From Massilia sp. Root335 (lineage in GTDB: Bacteria > Pseudomonadota > Gammaproteobacteria > Burkholderiales > Burkholderiaceae_D): DNA of 64,000 nucleotides. Shown one piece after another: positions 18,101-25,093 of the stretch. The notes under the pieces are model-generated. The model saw only the letters and a list, made by a program, of their open reading frames with translations. It did not search any database and was not told where the DNA came from. The stretch spans positions 69,237 to 133,236 of the forward strand of contig NZ_LMCY01000051.1 in the NCBI RefSeq assembly GCF_001425685.1, in the 5' to 3' direction. Within the stretch, counting starts at the first letter, position 1, and each line of letters starts with the position of its first letter. Both the position numbers and the translations under genes were made by a program.

Positions 18101-18627
18101 GGGAAGATCTGCGCCCAGCGCCGCGCGCACGCTTCCGCCTTGTCCAGGTCGCCGTTGTCGATGGCGTGGCCGATGTCGCCGAACTGCGCGCCCGACAGCA
18201 CGATCAGGGCGTTCGACTGCGGCACGTCCGGCTCCAGCGTGGACACGCTCGTCGCCAGCGCTTCCAGCCACTCGACGCGGATCTCGGCCCGGCCCTTGTA
18301 CTGGTTGGTGAGCCACGCCTTGGACAGCAATTCGCAGATCTGCAGGTAGCCGGTCTTGTTCTTGGCCAGGATCAGCAGGCGGAACGGCTTCTCGCGGTTC
18401 TCGTCGTTCGTGATCCAGGCGTCGACCCCGACGATCGGCTTGATGCCCTTGCCGCGCGCCGCCTTGTAAAAACGCACGAGGCAAAATGCGTTGGCCAGGT
18501 CGGTGACACCCACCGCCGGCTGCTGGTCGCGGGCGGCGGCGGCCACGAGGTCGTCGATGCGGACGAGGCCGTCGACGATCGAGTATTCGGTATGGACGCG
18601 GAGGTGGGTGAAGATCGGGGAAGTCAT
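15133..18627 (-). CDS. dnaE: DNA polymerase III alpha subunit
   Basis: This is the 1164-residue replicative polymerase catalytic subunit, the length expected for DnaE1. It starts MTSPIFTHLRVHTEYSIVDG, the N-terminal PHP domain (residues 1 to about 280). The polymerase core carries PGRGSGAGSLVAY and the catalytic aspartates in MPDFDIDFCQEKR, plus the FGTMAAKGAIRDVGRV block. Tandem HhH motifs and the OB-fold region (about residues 960-1080, GVITGVRTQLTQRGKILIVS) follow, with a short C-terminal domain ending VAVEY. It copies DNA as part of the holoenzyme with beta clamp, epsilon and tau. It stands alone between a convergent methyltransferase and an acyltransferase upstream. Confidence 0.97.
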   Translation of the reverse strand: MTSPIFTHLRVHTEYSIVDGLVRIDDLVAAAARDQQPAVGVTDLANAFCLVRFYKAARGKGIKPIVGVDAWITNDENREKPFRLLILAKNKTGYLQICELLSKAWLTNQYKGRAEIRVEWLEALATSVSTLEPDVPQSNALIVLSGAQFGDIGHAIDNGDLDKAEACARRWAQIFPGHFYVEIQRAGQPNQEQQVRHSVALANRLGLPVVATHPVQFISKDEFIAHEARVCIAEGEMLANAKRVRRFNEGMCFKSQAEMAELFKDLPGALANSVEIAKRCNVTLTLGKPQLPNFPTPGMTIDEFLIAETKKGLEERLVELYPNEEQREKERPRYEARLEFENNTIIKMKFPGYFLIVAEFIQWGKNNGVPIGPGRGSGAGSLVAYALKITDLDPLKYNLLFERFLNPERVSMPDFDIDFCQEKRELVIQHVKDLYGRDAVSQIATFGTMAAKGAIRDVGRVLDFGYNFCDGISKLIPFKPGKQVSIAEAIEEEPMLKERLENEEEVKQLIELAQQVEGITRNIGMHAGGVLIAPGKLTDFCPLYTQGGDAGVVSQYDKDDVEAAGLVKFDFLGLTTLTILDRAVNYIRGLDPADKDFDLARLPLTDRPTYKLLTDAKTVAVFQLESRGMQGMLKDARPDRFEDIIALVALYRPGPMDLIPDFCKRKHGEKFDYPDPRTESILSETYGIMVYQEQVMQMAQIVGGYSLGGADMLRRAMGKKKAEEMAEHRAIFRAGAAKDGLSTEKADEIFDLMEKFAGYGFNKSHAAAYALLSYHTAYLKVHHTAAFMAANMSLAMEDTDKIKILVEDSIDMCGLTILPPDVNESQFRFTPEGPPPSVTGKQVKNIRYGLGGVKGAGQGAIEAIIAAREEGGRFKDLFDFCKRVDRKQINRRTIESLIRAGAMDCFGTDRAVLLASVAFAMEAAGQAAAAANQVSLFGGDDSDLVAPPEYVKATPWTDRQKLAEEKTALGYYLSGHMFDSYAQEVRRFAKTKLKDLEPSRDPRMLCGVITGVRTQLTQRGKILIVSLDDKSGVVEVTIYSELFEANKNIFREDEFLLVVGKVSEDRFNGGLRITAEKAFDIATARIQYGHKLEMDVACTIAPAKLAEILQPYRHENGLPVSLRVTPQGIPCILQLGDAWRVAPSDELKYALELHLGAKEVAVEY

Positions 18628-18716
18628 CCTGTCATTTTACCTCGGACGGCCGGACGGGATGGTTGCATCCAGGCACGGTGGCGCTCTTGACAAGATGCGG
18701 CCGCGTGATCAATCCA

Positions 18717-19829
18717 TCATTGCACGGCCACGCCCGCCTGCACCGGCCGGTCGGCACCGTAGCGGCGGCGCATGCGCAGGAACGGCTCCTCGATGCTGTT
18801 GTAGCTGAGGGTCGCCAGCGTCCACGTCGCGCCATAGCTGACGGCCACCATGAGGGCGGCGTCGAGCCAGCCGCGGCCGGTCGGGTGCACGAGGCCGACG
18901 CGCTGGGCCAGCAGGTGCAGCAGCCCCATGTGCAGCAGATAGAAGGAAAAGCTGACCTTGCCGCCGTGGCACAGCACGCGCTCGACGACGTCCGGCAGGC
19001 GCGGCCGGAATCCCACCCAGGCGACGATGAAGAAGGCCCAGCCGGCGGACTCCGCCATCGACCAGAAGATCCAGAACGACGATTTCGGCGTCGCGCCGAA
19101 CGGCGCCAGGCGGTGCATGGTGGCGGTGTCCCACACGACGAGCGCGGCCGCGGCCACGAGCAGCCACGGCGCGTGGCGCTGCAGCGTGGGCTGGTATTGC
19201 TGGTACAACATCGCAGCGAGCATGCCGATCAGGAACTGGTCGAAGCGGCCGACGAACGTGCAGAAATACATCAGCGTGCTGTTGTCGTTGACGGTATAGG
19301 CGGCGAGCTTGAAGAACGCCATCAGCACCAGCAGCTGGAGCACGTAGCGCTTGCCCCGCTCCAGCGCAAAGCGGGCCAGGAACGGGAAGACGAGGTAGAA
19401 CAGGAATTCGAGGGAAATGGTCCAGGCAGCGCCCGTGACCACCGTGCCCGACGTCGGCGCATGGCCGAGGTTGGTGGCGAACAGGTACAGCAGGTCCTGC
19501 GGCTGGAAATTATCGCGCCCGATCGACGTCGCGACGAGGAAGATCGTCAGGAACAGGGGAAAAATGCGCAGCACGCGGTTGCGCACGAAATCGCGGTAGA
19601 CGATGGTCTTTTGCGCCAGCGCGATCTGCATGAACAAAAAACCCGACAGCGTGAAGAACAGCCCCACGCCCGTATGCCCTTCCGTGATCAGGGCCGCCCA
19701 GTTGCTCGCCAGCGGCGCCCCGCCCAGGACGCGGTACTCCAGGTGGAAATGAAATAAAAAAACGATGGTGGCGGCCAGCCAGCGCAACTGGTCGATGCGC
19801 GGGTTGTATTGCAGGTTCAGCGATTGCAT
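18717..19829 (-). CDS. Acyltransferase family 3 membrane protein (OafA/YrhL type)
   Basis: This 370-residue integral membrane protein has about ten hydrophobic helices. The first segment, PRIDQLRWLAATIVFLFHFH, carries the R-x10-H hallmark of acyltransferase-3 enzymes, and GVGLFFTLSGFLFMQIAL is the second family block. These enzymes transfer acetyl or other acyl groups to extracellular glycans such as O-antigen or exopolysaccharide. The start is taken at ATG 19829 because family homology begins there; an upstream ATG at 19919 would add 30 basic residues. Neither has a clear ribosome-binding site. It sits 89 bp upstream of dnaE on the same strand, with no obvious functional link. The substrate is unknown. 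Confidence 0.82.
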   Translation of the reverse strand: MQSLNLQYNPRIDQLRWLAATIVFLFHFHLEYRVLGGAPLASNWAALITEGHTGVGLFFTLSGFLFMQIALAQKTIVYRDFVRNRVLRIFPLFLTIFLVATSIGRDNFQPQDLLYLFATNLGHAPTSGTVVTGAAWTISLEFLFYLVFPFLARFALERGKRYVLQLLVLMAFFKLAAYTVNDNSTLMYFCTFVGRFDQFLIGMLAAMLYQQYQPTLQRHAPWLLVAAAALVVWDTATMHRLAPFGATPKSSFWIFWSMAESAGWAFFIVAWVGFRPRLPDVVERVLCHGGKVSFSFYLLHMGLLHLLAQRVGLVHPTGRGWLDAALMVAVSYGATWTLATLSYNSIEEPFLRMRRRYGADRPVQAGVAVQ

Positions 19830-19928
19830 GGGAAGGCCGGAAGGCTTGCATGAAAGAAAAGCATTGTAATGCCAATTGCCGCGAATGCGACGTCGTCTGC
19901 TGGGCTCAGCTGCCCGCATTTTCTAGCA

Positions 19929-19934
19929 TATAAT
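19929..19934 (+). promoter_or_regulatory. Candidate -10 box for trhO
   Basis: A consensus TATAAT lies 38 bp before the trhO start codon in a short AT-rich patch. The -35 region 17 bp upstream (TCAGCT) is a poor match, so this rests on the -10 alone. Confidence 0.35.
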
Positions 19935-19971
19935 AGAAGGCTTCATTTCACGCTCCTCCGCTTTAACGATC

Positions 19972-20838
19972 ATGCACGTCAATATCGCCGCCTACAAGTT
20001 CGTCAGCCTCGACAACCTCGAAGAGATGCGCCTGCAATACCAGGCGCTGTGCACCGAACTGGCCCTCAAGGGTACTGTCCTGCTGACGCCGGAAGGCATC
20101 AACATGTTCGTGTCCGGCCCGCGCGAGGCGATCGACCAGTACCTCGCCTGGGTGCGCAGCGACGCCCGCCTGGCCGACCTGGAGTGGAAGGAAAGCGTGT
20201 CGGCCGAGCAATCGCACCGCCGCATGCTGGTCCGCATCAAGAAGGAAATCATCACGATGCGCATGCCGCTGATCAAGCCGGAACTGGGCCGCGCGCCATC
20301 CGTGGCGCCGAAGACGCTCAAGCGCTGGCTCGACCAGGGCCATGACGACGACGGCGTCCCGGTCGTCATGATGGAAACCCGCAACGCGTTCGAGGTGGAC
20401 GTCGGCACGTTCGACAACACGCTCGACTACCGCATCGACAAGTTCAGCGAATTTCCGGAAGTCGTCGAGAAACACAAGGACGAGCTCCGGGGCAAGACCG
20501 TCGTGACCTTTTGCACCGGCGGCATCCGCTGCGAAAAAGCGGCGATCCACATGCAGAACATCGGCTACGACCGCGTCTACCAGCTCGACGGCGGCATCCT
20601 GAAATATTTCGAGGAAGTGGGCGGCGACCACTACACGGGCGACTGCTTCGTGTTCGACTACCGTACCGCCCTCAACCCCAAGCTGGAACCGACGGAAACC
20701 GTACAATGCTTCGCTTGCCGTGCCGTCGTGACGCCACGCCAGCAGCTGGCGCCGGAGTATGTGGTCGGGCAATCGTGCCCGCACTGCGCGGGCGGCAAGA
20801 CGGGCGGCAGCACGATGGCGAACGAAGCGGGCGCCTGA
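19972..20838 (+). CDS. trhO: tRNA uridine hydroxylase, rhodanese family
   Basis: The 288-residue protein belongs to the UPF0176/YceA family now known as TrhO. It makes 5-hydroxyuridine at tRNA position 34 in an oxygen-dependent reaction, a step toward cmo5U/mo5U. The N-terminal ferredoxin-like domain (GTVLLTPEGINMFVSG) is followed by a rhodanese domain (about 120-225) with the active-site loop CTGGIRCEKA, containing Cys181 and Cys187. The C-terminal part adds two CxxC-type pairs (CFACR...CPHC) that could bind zinc. It is monocistronic, and its end is 16 bp from a convergent DUF4214 gene. Confidence 0.92.
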   Translation: MHVNIAAYKFVSLDNLEEMRLQYQALCTELALKGTVLLTPEGINMFVSGPREAIDQYLAWVRSDARLADLEWKESVSAEQSHRRMLVRIKKEIITMRMPLIKPELGRAPSVAPKTLKRWLDQGHDDDGVPVVMMETRNAFEVDVGTFDNTLDYRIDKFSEFPEVVEKHKDELRGKTVVTFCTGGIRCEKAAIHMQNIGYDRVYQLDGGILKYFEEVGGDHYTGDCFVFDYRTALNPKLEPTETVQCFACRAVVTPRQQLAPEYVVGQSCPHCAGGKTGGSTMANEAGA

Positions 20839-20854
20839 GCCCGCCGCCCCGTCG

Positions 20855-21445
20855 TCAACCCGGCTGCACCCCGACGAGGTGCACCGGTTCTTCCATGCCT
20901 GCCGTGTAGATCACGGTGCTGATCTTCGCGATCAGCGCATCGATATTGGCCGGGTCGAGGGCGTACGCCGCCGAGGCTTCGTCCTTGATCGCGGCCAGGT
21001 AATCGTGGGCCAGCGTGTTCGCGTTCGCGCCCGTGTAGGCCAGGCGCTCGTTGGCCTGGTCGACGTGGTCCGTAAAGATTTCCGCCGTCTGGACCTTGTC
21101 CTGGAAGACGACGTTGTCGAGGCCCTGGGCGCCGCTCGCGACCGACGTCACGACGTCGGCGATGGAAATCACCTTGCTGTCCAGCAGGCCGGCCCAGTAA
21201 TCGACGCCGGCCGTCTCCGCCGCGCGGCCGAACAGGTGCTCGTACACGGTGTCGACGAGCGCGCGGTTGTCCATGCCGCTCACCATGCCCTGGTATTCCG
21301 CGGAGGTGGCGAACGCCTGGACCATCCCGGCGAACCCGCTGGGCGTGGCCGCCATTTTTGTCCAGTACTGCAGTCCGAAATAATCGGCCGGGCGGCCGAA
21401 ATACGCGACATACAAGTCCTGCACCTGGGTGCTCAGCTCGGCCAT
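20855..21445 (-). CDS. Stand-alone DUF4214 protein, copy 1
   Basis: The protein has 196 residues and no signal peptide. The DUF4214 pattern is clear: VQDLYVAYFGRPADYFGLQY at the start, then EHLFGRAAETAGVDYWAGLL and FTDHVDQANERLAYTG. The start ATG 21445 has AGGAGA 7 nt upstream; an upstream ATG at 21469 has none. It aligns along its whole length with residues 1 to about 165 of the RTX protein at 27434-30004 and with the neighbour at 21567. DUF4214 occurs at the ends of secreted RTX and S-layer-like proteins, and its role is not established. The position downstream of the type I secretion genes suggests a co-secreted or layer-associated protein. Confidence 0.8.
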   Translation of the reverse strand: MAELSTQVQDLYVAYFGRPADYFGLQYWTKMAATPSGFAGMVQAFATSAEYQGMVSGMDNRALVDTVYEHLFGRAAETAGVDYWAGLLDSKVISIADVVTSVASGAQGLDNVVFQDKVQTAEIFTDHVDQANERLAYTGANANTLAHDYLAAIKDEASAAYALDPANIDALIAKISTVIYTAGMEEPVHLVGVQPG

Positions 21446-21566
21446 CGTCATCTCCTTCCTGCGCTGCATCGAGGAGGCCGTGGGCGCCGCAGCGGCCGCG
21501 CCCGCCAGCCCCGTTCACGCCTGTCCCAATCGCGAATGCGATATGAAACGTCGGGCACAACGTTGA

Positions 21567-22142
21567 TCAGGCCAGGTGGTGCGGTACGTCGGTGCCGGTC
21601 GGGGTGCCCACGATGTCGGCGATCTGGGCGTCGATCACGCCAGGATTGATGGCATTGGCCGAGCTCGCCAAATCGACGATCGTGCCGATGAAGGCCTTGG
21701 CCTTGAGGTTCGCCGCCGTGCCCGAATAGGCCGCGATTTCGGCGGGCTGGTCGACGTGTTCGGTGAACGCCGTGGCGACGGCCACGCGGCCGTTGTAGAC
21801 CAGCTTGTCGTTGTTCTGGGCACCCGCGGCGATGGCGGTCACGGCATTGTCGACGGTGATCGTGTGGTTGTTCAGCGCATTCGTCCAGTAATCGACGCCG
21901 GCCTGCTCGCCGACACGCCCGAACAGGTTCTGGTACACGGCCTGCACGACGCCCTGGTTGTCCAGGCCGGCATACGTGTCCCTGTACTCCTGCGAGCCGG
22001 CAAAGGCCGCGGAAATCTGCTGCACCCCGTTGGGATCGGTCGCCAGCACATTGTCCCAATAGGTCAGACCGTTGGGGTCCGCCGGGCGGCTGAAATATGC
22101 AATATACAACTGCTCGACGGTCGTTGTGTTCGTGGTTGCCAT
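21567..22142 (-). CDS. Stand-alone DUF4214 protein, copy 2
   Basis: The protein has 191 residues, starting MATTNTTTVEQLYIAYFSRP. A very good ribosome-binding site (GGAGGTAAT) selects ATG 22142 over an ATG four codons upstream. The repeats of the domain can be followed: YWDNVLATDPNG, FAGSQEYRDTYAG, YQNLFGRVGEQAGVDYW and HVDQPAEIAAYSGTAAN. It is closer to the N-terminal module of the RTX surface protein (both share FAGS-EY and VYQNLFG) than to copy 1. It lacks a signal peptide and cysteines. It is transcribed separately from the secretion operon, with its own AT-rich 5' region containing an inverted repeat at 22277-22303. Confidence 0.8.
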   Translation of the reverse strand: MATTNTTTVEQLYIAYFSRPADPNGLTYWDNVLATDPNGVQQISAAFAGSQEYRDTYAGLDNQGVVQAVYQNLFGRVGEQAGVDYWTNALNNHTITVDNAVTAIAAGAQNNDKLVYNGRVAVATAFTEHVDQPAEIAAYSGTAANLKAKAFIGTIVDLASSANAINPGVIDAQIADIVGTPTGTDVPHHLA

Positions 22143-22276
22143 TATTACCTCCATGTCGAAATGTGAGGAAATACTACAATAGCTAGAATATAAATGGCGC
22201 CAGCAACCCAGCAGTGCGCATGCGGATTCCGCATGGATACTATTTCTTAAAAGAAGTGGTTACTCACTGCAATCAG

Positions 22277-22303
22277 GCAAATTGTTAACTAAGTGCAATT
22301 TGC
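22277..22303. promoter_or_regulatory. Inverted repeat upstream of DUF4214 copy 2
   Basis: GCAAATTG and its complement CAATTTGC are separated by 11 nt (TTAACTAAGTG), about 135 bp before the DUF4214 copy 2 start. The AT-rich, operator-like symmetry is unlike the GC hairpins elsewhere. It is not a CRP-type site. The 239-bp gap holding it has no gene. Confidence 0.3.
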
Positions 22304-22341
22304 ATGATGAAAATAATCGCGGAGAAGTCGTGTGGAAAGGA

Positions 22342-22373
22342 GCCGGCGGCGCCGCGCGTGGCGCCGCCGCCGG
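22342..22373 (-). terminator. Terminator hairpin of the secretion operon
   Basis: On the minus strand a stem CCGGCGGCGGCGCC pairs with GGCGCCGCCGG across a 6-nt loop, followed by TCCTTTCC. It begins 9 bp after the TolC-family gene stop codon and is placed to end the three-gene secretion transcript. Confidence 0.6.
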
Positions 22374-22381
22374 ATGGACGC

Positions 22382-23728
22382 TCAGTGGAAGTAAGCGGCA
22401 ACTTCGCGTACGGCGCCTGCGTCCAGCGTGCCGGCGGCCGCGCGCATGCGAAGCAGGCCGAGCAGGTACATATAGCGCGCCTGCGCCAGGTCGCGCTGAC
22501 TCGTGTACAGCTGCTGCTGCGCGTTCAGCAGGTCGAGGTTGATGCGCACGCCGCCCTTGATGCTTTGCTCGGTGGCCTTCATGAGCTCCCGGCCGGAGGC
22601 GACGGCCTTCTCCAGCGCGTTGATCTTGGCGGTGCTGTTCTGGACGAGGTCGTACGCCTTGCGCAGTTCCACCATCACCTGATTGGTGCGGTTGTCGAAG
22701 TCGGCCTGGGCACGGTTCCAGCTGGCCGCCGCCTGGCGCGTCGTCGCATTGATCGCCCCGCCCTGGTAGATCGGGATGTTCACCTGCACGCCGATCGTGC
22801 GGTTGACCGTGTTCTGGTTGTAGGTGGTCAGGGATGCCGCGTCATCCTTGCTGTAGGCGGCGATCAGGTCGACGCGCGGCGCATGCCCGGCCTTGTCGCG
22901 CTGGATTTCCAGGCGCGCGTTCTCGACGGCCAGGCGTGCCGCCGCCAGTTGCGGATTGTGCGCGAGTGCCGCCGCGCGCAAGTCCTCGAACGACTTCGGC
23001 GCCCTGTCCTGGAAGTGGAAATCGGCGCCGAGCGGATCCAGCGTGCCCGGGTCCATGCCGATCACGCCCGCCAGCGTGTCGCGCATCGCCGTCGCATTAT
23101 CCTGCGCCTCGACCAGCTGGGCCTCGGCCAGGTCCAGGCGTGCCTGGGTTTCCAGCATGTCGGTCTTGGTGCCCTCGCCTTTTTCGAACAGGCGCCGGTT
23201 GACCTTCATCTGCTCCAGATACATGTCGCGCTGCACTTTCGAGAGCGCGACCTGGTCCTCGGCAAACAACGCGTCCGAGTACGCGCCGACCACGCGCAGG
23301 ATCACCTGGGCGGTGTCGGACTCGAACTGTTTGGCCCCCTGCTCGGTCTGGACCTTGCCCTGGCGGTAGCGCATCCAGCCGTCCAGGTTGAGGATCGGCT
23401 GGCGCACCTGCACCGCCGACGAGCGGCTGATGTAGCGCGGATGCGTCAACTCGTTCCCGAGTTTCGGATTGCTCGAGATGACTTCGAGGTCCGCGATATT
23501 CCGGCTGGCCGAATAACTGGCCGACACCTGCGGCAGCAGGTTCGAGCGCCCGAGAATGCGGTTTTCCTTGGCCGATTCGTTCTCGTAAAAATTCATCCGG
23601 TACTGCGGATCGTTCTTCAGCGCGGCCTCGTAGGCCTGCTGCAGGCTGATCGCCGCGGCGTTGCCGCCGACGCCGGCCAGCAGCAGGGCCAGCGCCAGCG
23701 CCTTCTTTTTCATCGACACTTTCGCCAT
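22382..23728 (-). CDS. TolC-family outer membrane channel of a type I secretion system
   Basis: The protein has 448 residues with a signal peptide (KKKALALALLLAGVGGNAAA, cleaved near residue 26). Two internally similar halves of an outer membrane efflux protein follow, each with long heptad-like helices and a beta segment, e.g. LNLDGWMRYRQGKVQTEQGA in half one and IPIYQGGAINATTRQAAASW in half two. It forms the trimeric tunnel through which type I substrates leave the cell. It is third in an ABC-HlyD-TolC operon, 6 bp after the adaptor stop. ATG 23728 is used; ATG 23713 (MKKKALAL) would give an equally good signal peptide. The last codons read AAYFH. Confidence 0.9.
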   Translation of the reverse strand: MAKVSMKKKALALALLLAGVGGNAAAISLQQAYEAALKNDPQYRMNFYENESAKENRILGRSNLLPQVSASYSASRNIADLEVISSNPKLGNELTHPRYISRSSAVQVRQPILNLDGWMRYRQGKVQTEQGAKQFESDTAQVILRVVGAYSDALFAEDQVALSKVQRDMYLEQMKVNRRLFEKGEGTKTDMLETQARLDLAEAQLVEAQDNATAMRDTLAGVIGMDPGTLDPLGADFHFQDRAPKSFEDLRAAALAHNPQLAAARLAVENARLEIQRDKAGHAPRVDLIAAYSKDDAASLTTYNQNTVNRTIGVQVNIPIYQGGAINATTRQAAASWNRAQADFDNRTNQVMVELRKAYDLVQNSTAKINALEKAVASGRELMKATEQSIKGGVRINLDLLNAQQQLYTSQRDLAQARYMYLLGLLRMRAAAGTLDAGAVREVAAYFH

Positions 23729-23734
23729 CGCGGA

Positions 23735-25093
23735 TCAGTCCTCCGACATCGACGACTTGGCGCGATCGAACACCGGCTTGAGCAGGTAGTTCATCATCGT
23801 GCGCTCGCCAGTGTTGACGAACAGTTCCACCGGCATGCCGGGGATGATGTTCAGCTTGTGGGCCGCGATCATCTTCTGGCCGGCCGGCGTCACCTTCACG
23901 CGCACCTTGTAGTACGGCGTGCCGGTGCGTTCGTCGACGCTGCGGTCGGCCGATACGGTTTCCACCTCGCCCTCGATATGCGGCGTGCGGTTGGTATTGA
24001 AGGCGGCAAAGATCAACTCGACCTTCAGGCCGTCATGCACCTTGTCGACCAGGTTGACCGGCAGCTGGCCTTCGATGATCAGCGGGTCGCCGGACGGCAC
24101 GATGTCCATCATCTTGAAGCCCGGGTTGACGACGCCGCCGTTGGTGAACACGGCCAGGCCGACCACGGTGCCGGCCACCGGCGCCTTGACCTCGACGTTG
24201 GCCAGGTCATACTTCTGCGCTTCCAGGCGCGCGCCCAGGGCTTCGGCTTCCTTCTGGGTATCGGCGAGCTGGGTGCGCACTTCCTTCTGGTAGTCCTGCG
24301 TGCGTTGCGACTTGCGCAGCGTGAGCTCGATCACCTGGCTGCGCGCGCGCCCGATGTTGCCGATGTCTTCCGAGATCGCGCCCTGCAGCTGGGCATAGGT
24401 GCGCTCCAGTTCCAGCATGCGGTTGCGCGCCACATAGCCTTCCTTGGCGAGGTCGCGCATGCCGTCCAGTTGCTCCTTCAGCAGCTTGATCTGCTCCTTC
24501 TTGCTGTCGCGCGACTCTTCCAGGCCCTTGATCTGCACCTTCAGGCCGGCGATGCTCTCGTCCATGCCGGACAGCTCGCTCTGCAGGGAGCTGGTGCGCG
24601 ACGCCAGCAGCTGGCTCTGCAGGGTCATCAGCTCGGCCACGCGCGGGTCGCTCCTGCGCTGTTCGAGGTCGGGCGGGAAGGCGATCGTCTTGCGGCCGTC
24701 GCGCTCCGCTTCCAGGCGCGCCTCGGTGGCGCGCGAGGTCAGGTACTGGCTGTCGGTGATCTCGAAGGCCGACTTCGCGACGACCGGATTCATGCGCACG
24801 ACGGTCTGGCCGGCCTTGACGACGTCGCCATCCTTCACGAGGATTTCCTGGATCGTGCCGCCCTGCTGGTACTGCACGGCCTTGCGGTTCGACTCCTTGG
24901 CCACGGTGCCGGACAGCGGCACGCCCTTGTCGAGCGGCGCCGTCAGCGCCCACAACAGGAAGCCGCCGACGCCGAGCAGCACGATCAGCCAGCCGAGCCG
25001 GCTGTACGGACGTGCATCGGTATTCACTTCGAGCGGCGTCACGTCGTGCGCGATGACTTCCGCCGCTTTTGACTTGTTCTCAATGAGTTTCAT
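23735..25093 (-). CDS. HlyD-family type I secretion periplasmic adaptor
   Basis: The protein has 452 residues: a short cytoplasmic N-terminus, one membrane helix (LGWLIVLLGVGGFLLWALTA, about 33-52), then a lipoyl/barrel-sandwich half (GTVAKESNRKAVQYQQGGTI...VKAGQTVV). A long coiled-coil hairpin follows (about 125-295), then the second lipoyl half (VKAPVAGTVVGLAVFTNGGV) and a beta domain with the HlyD-type ending NIIPGMPVELFV. It links the ABC exporter to the outer membrane channel. Its ATG directly abuts the TAA of the ABC gene, whose last codons (GAAGGGAAG) form its ribosome-binding site, so translation is coupled. It is of the PrtE/RsaE class rather than the HlyD haemolysin class by length. 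Confidence 0.92.
   Translation of the reverse strand: MKLIENKSKAAEVIAHDVTPLEVNTDARPYSRLGWLIVLLGVGGFLLWALTAPLDKGVPLSGTVAKESNRKAVQYQQGGTIQEILVKDGDVVKAGQTVVRMNPVVAKSAFEITDSQYLTSRATEARLEAERDGRKTIAFPPDLEQRRSDPRVAELMTLQSQLLASRTSSLQSELSGMDESIAGLKVQIKGLEESRDSKKEQIKLLKEQLDGMRDLAKEGYVARNRMLELERTYAQLQGAISEDIGNIGRARSQVIELTLRKSQRTQDYQKEVRTQLADTQKEAEALGARLEAQKYDLANVEVKAPVAGTVVGLAVFTNGGVVNPGFKMMDIVPSGDPLIIEGQLPVNLVDKVHDGLKVELIFAAFNTNRTPHIEGEVETVSADRSVDERTGTPYYKVRVKVTPAGQKMIAAHKLNIIPGMPVELFVNTGERTMMNYLLKPVFDRAKSSMSED

Noticed and set aside
15166..18690. A 1174-codon plus-strand open frame opposite dnaE
   Set aside because: High GC leaves the antisense frame open. The product is Arg/His/Gln/Val-rich with no motif, whereas the minus strand encodes a full DnaE.
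22304..25072. A 922-codon plus-strand open frame opposite TolC and HlyD genes
   Set aside because: Spans two real genes and their junction on the other strand, with no domain of its own.
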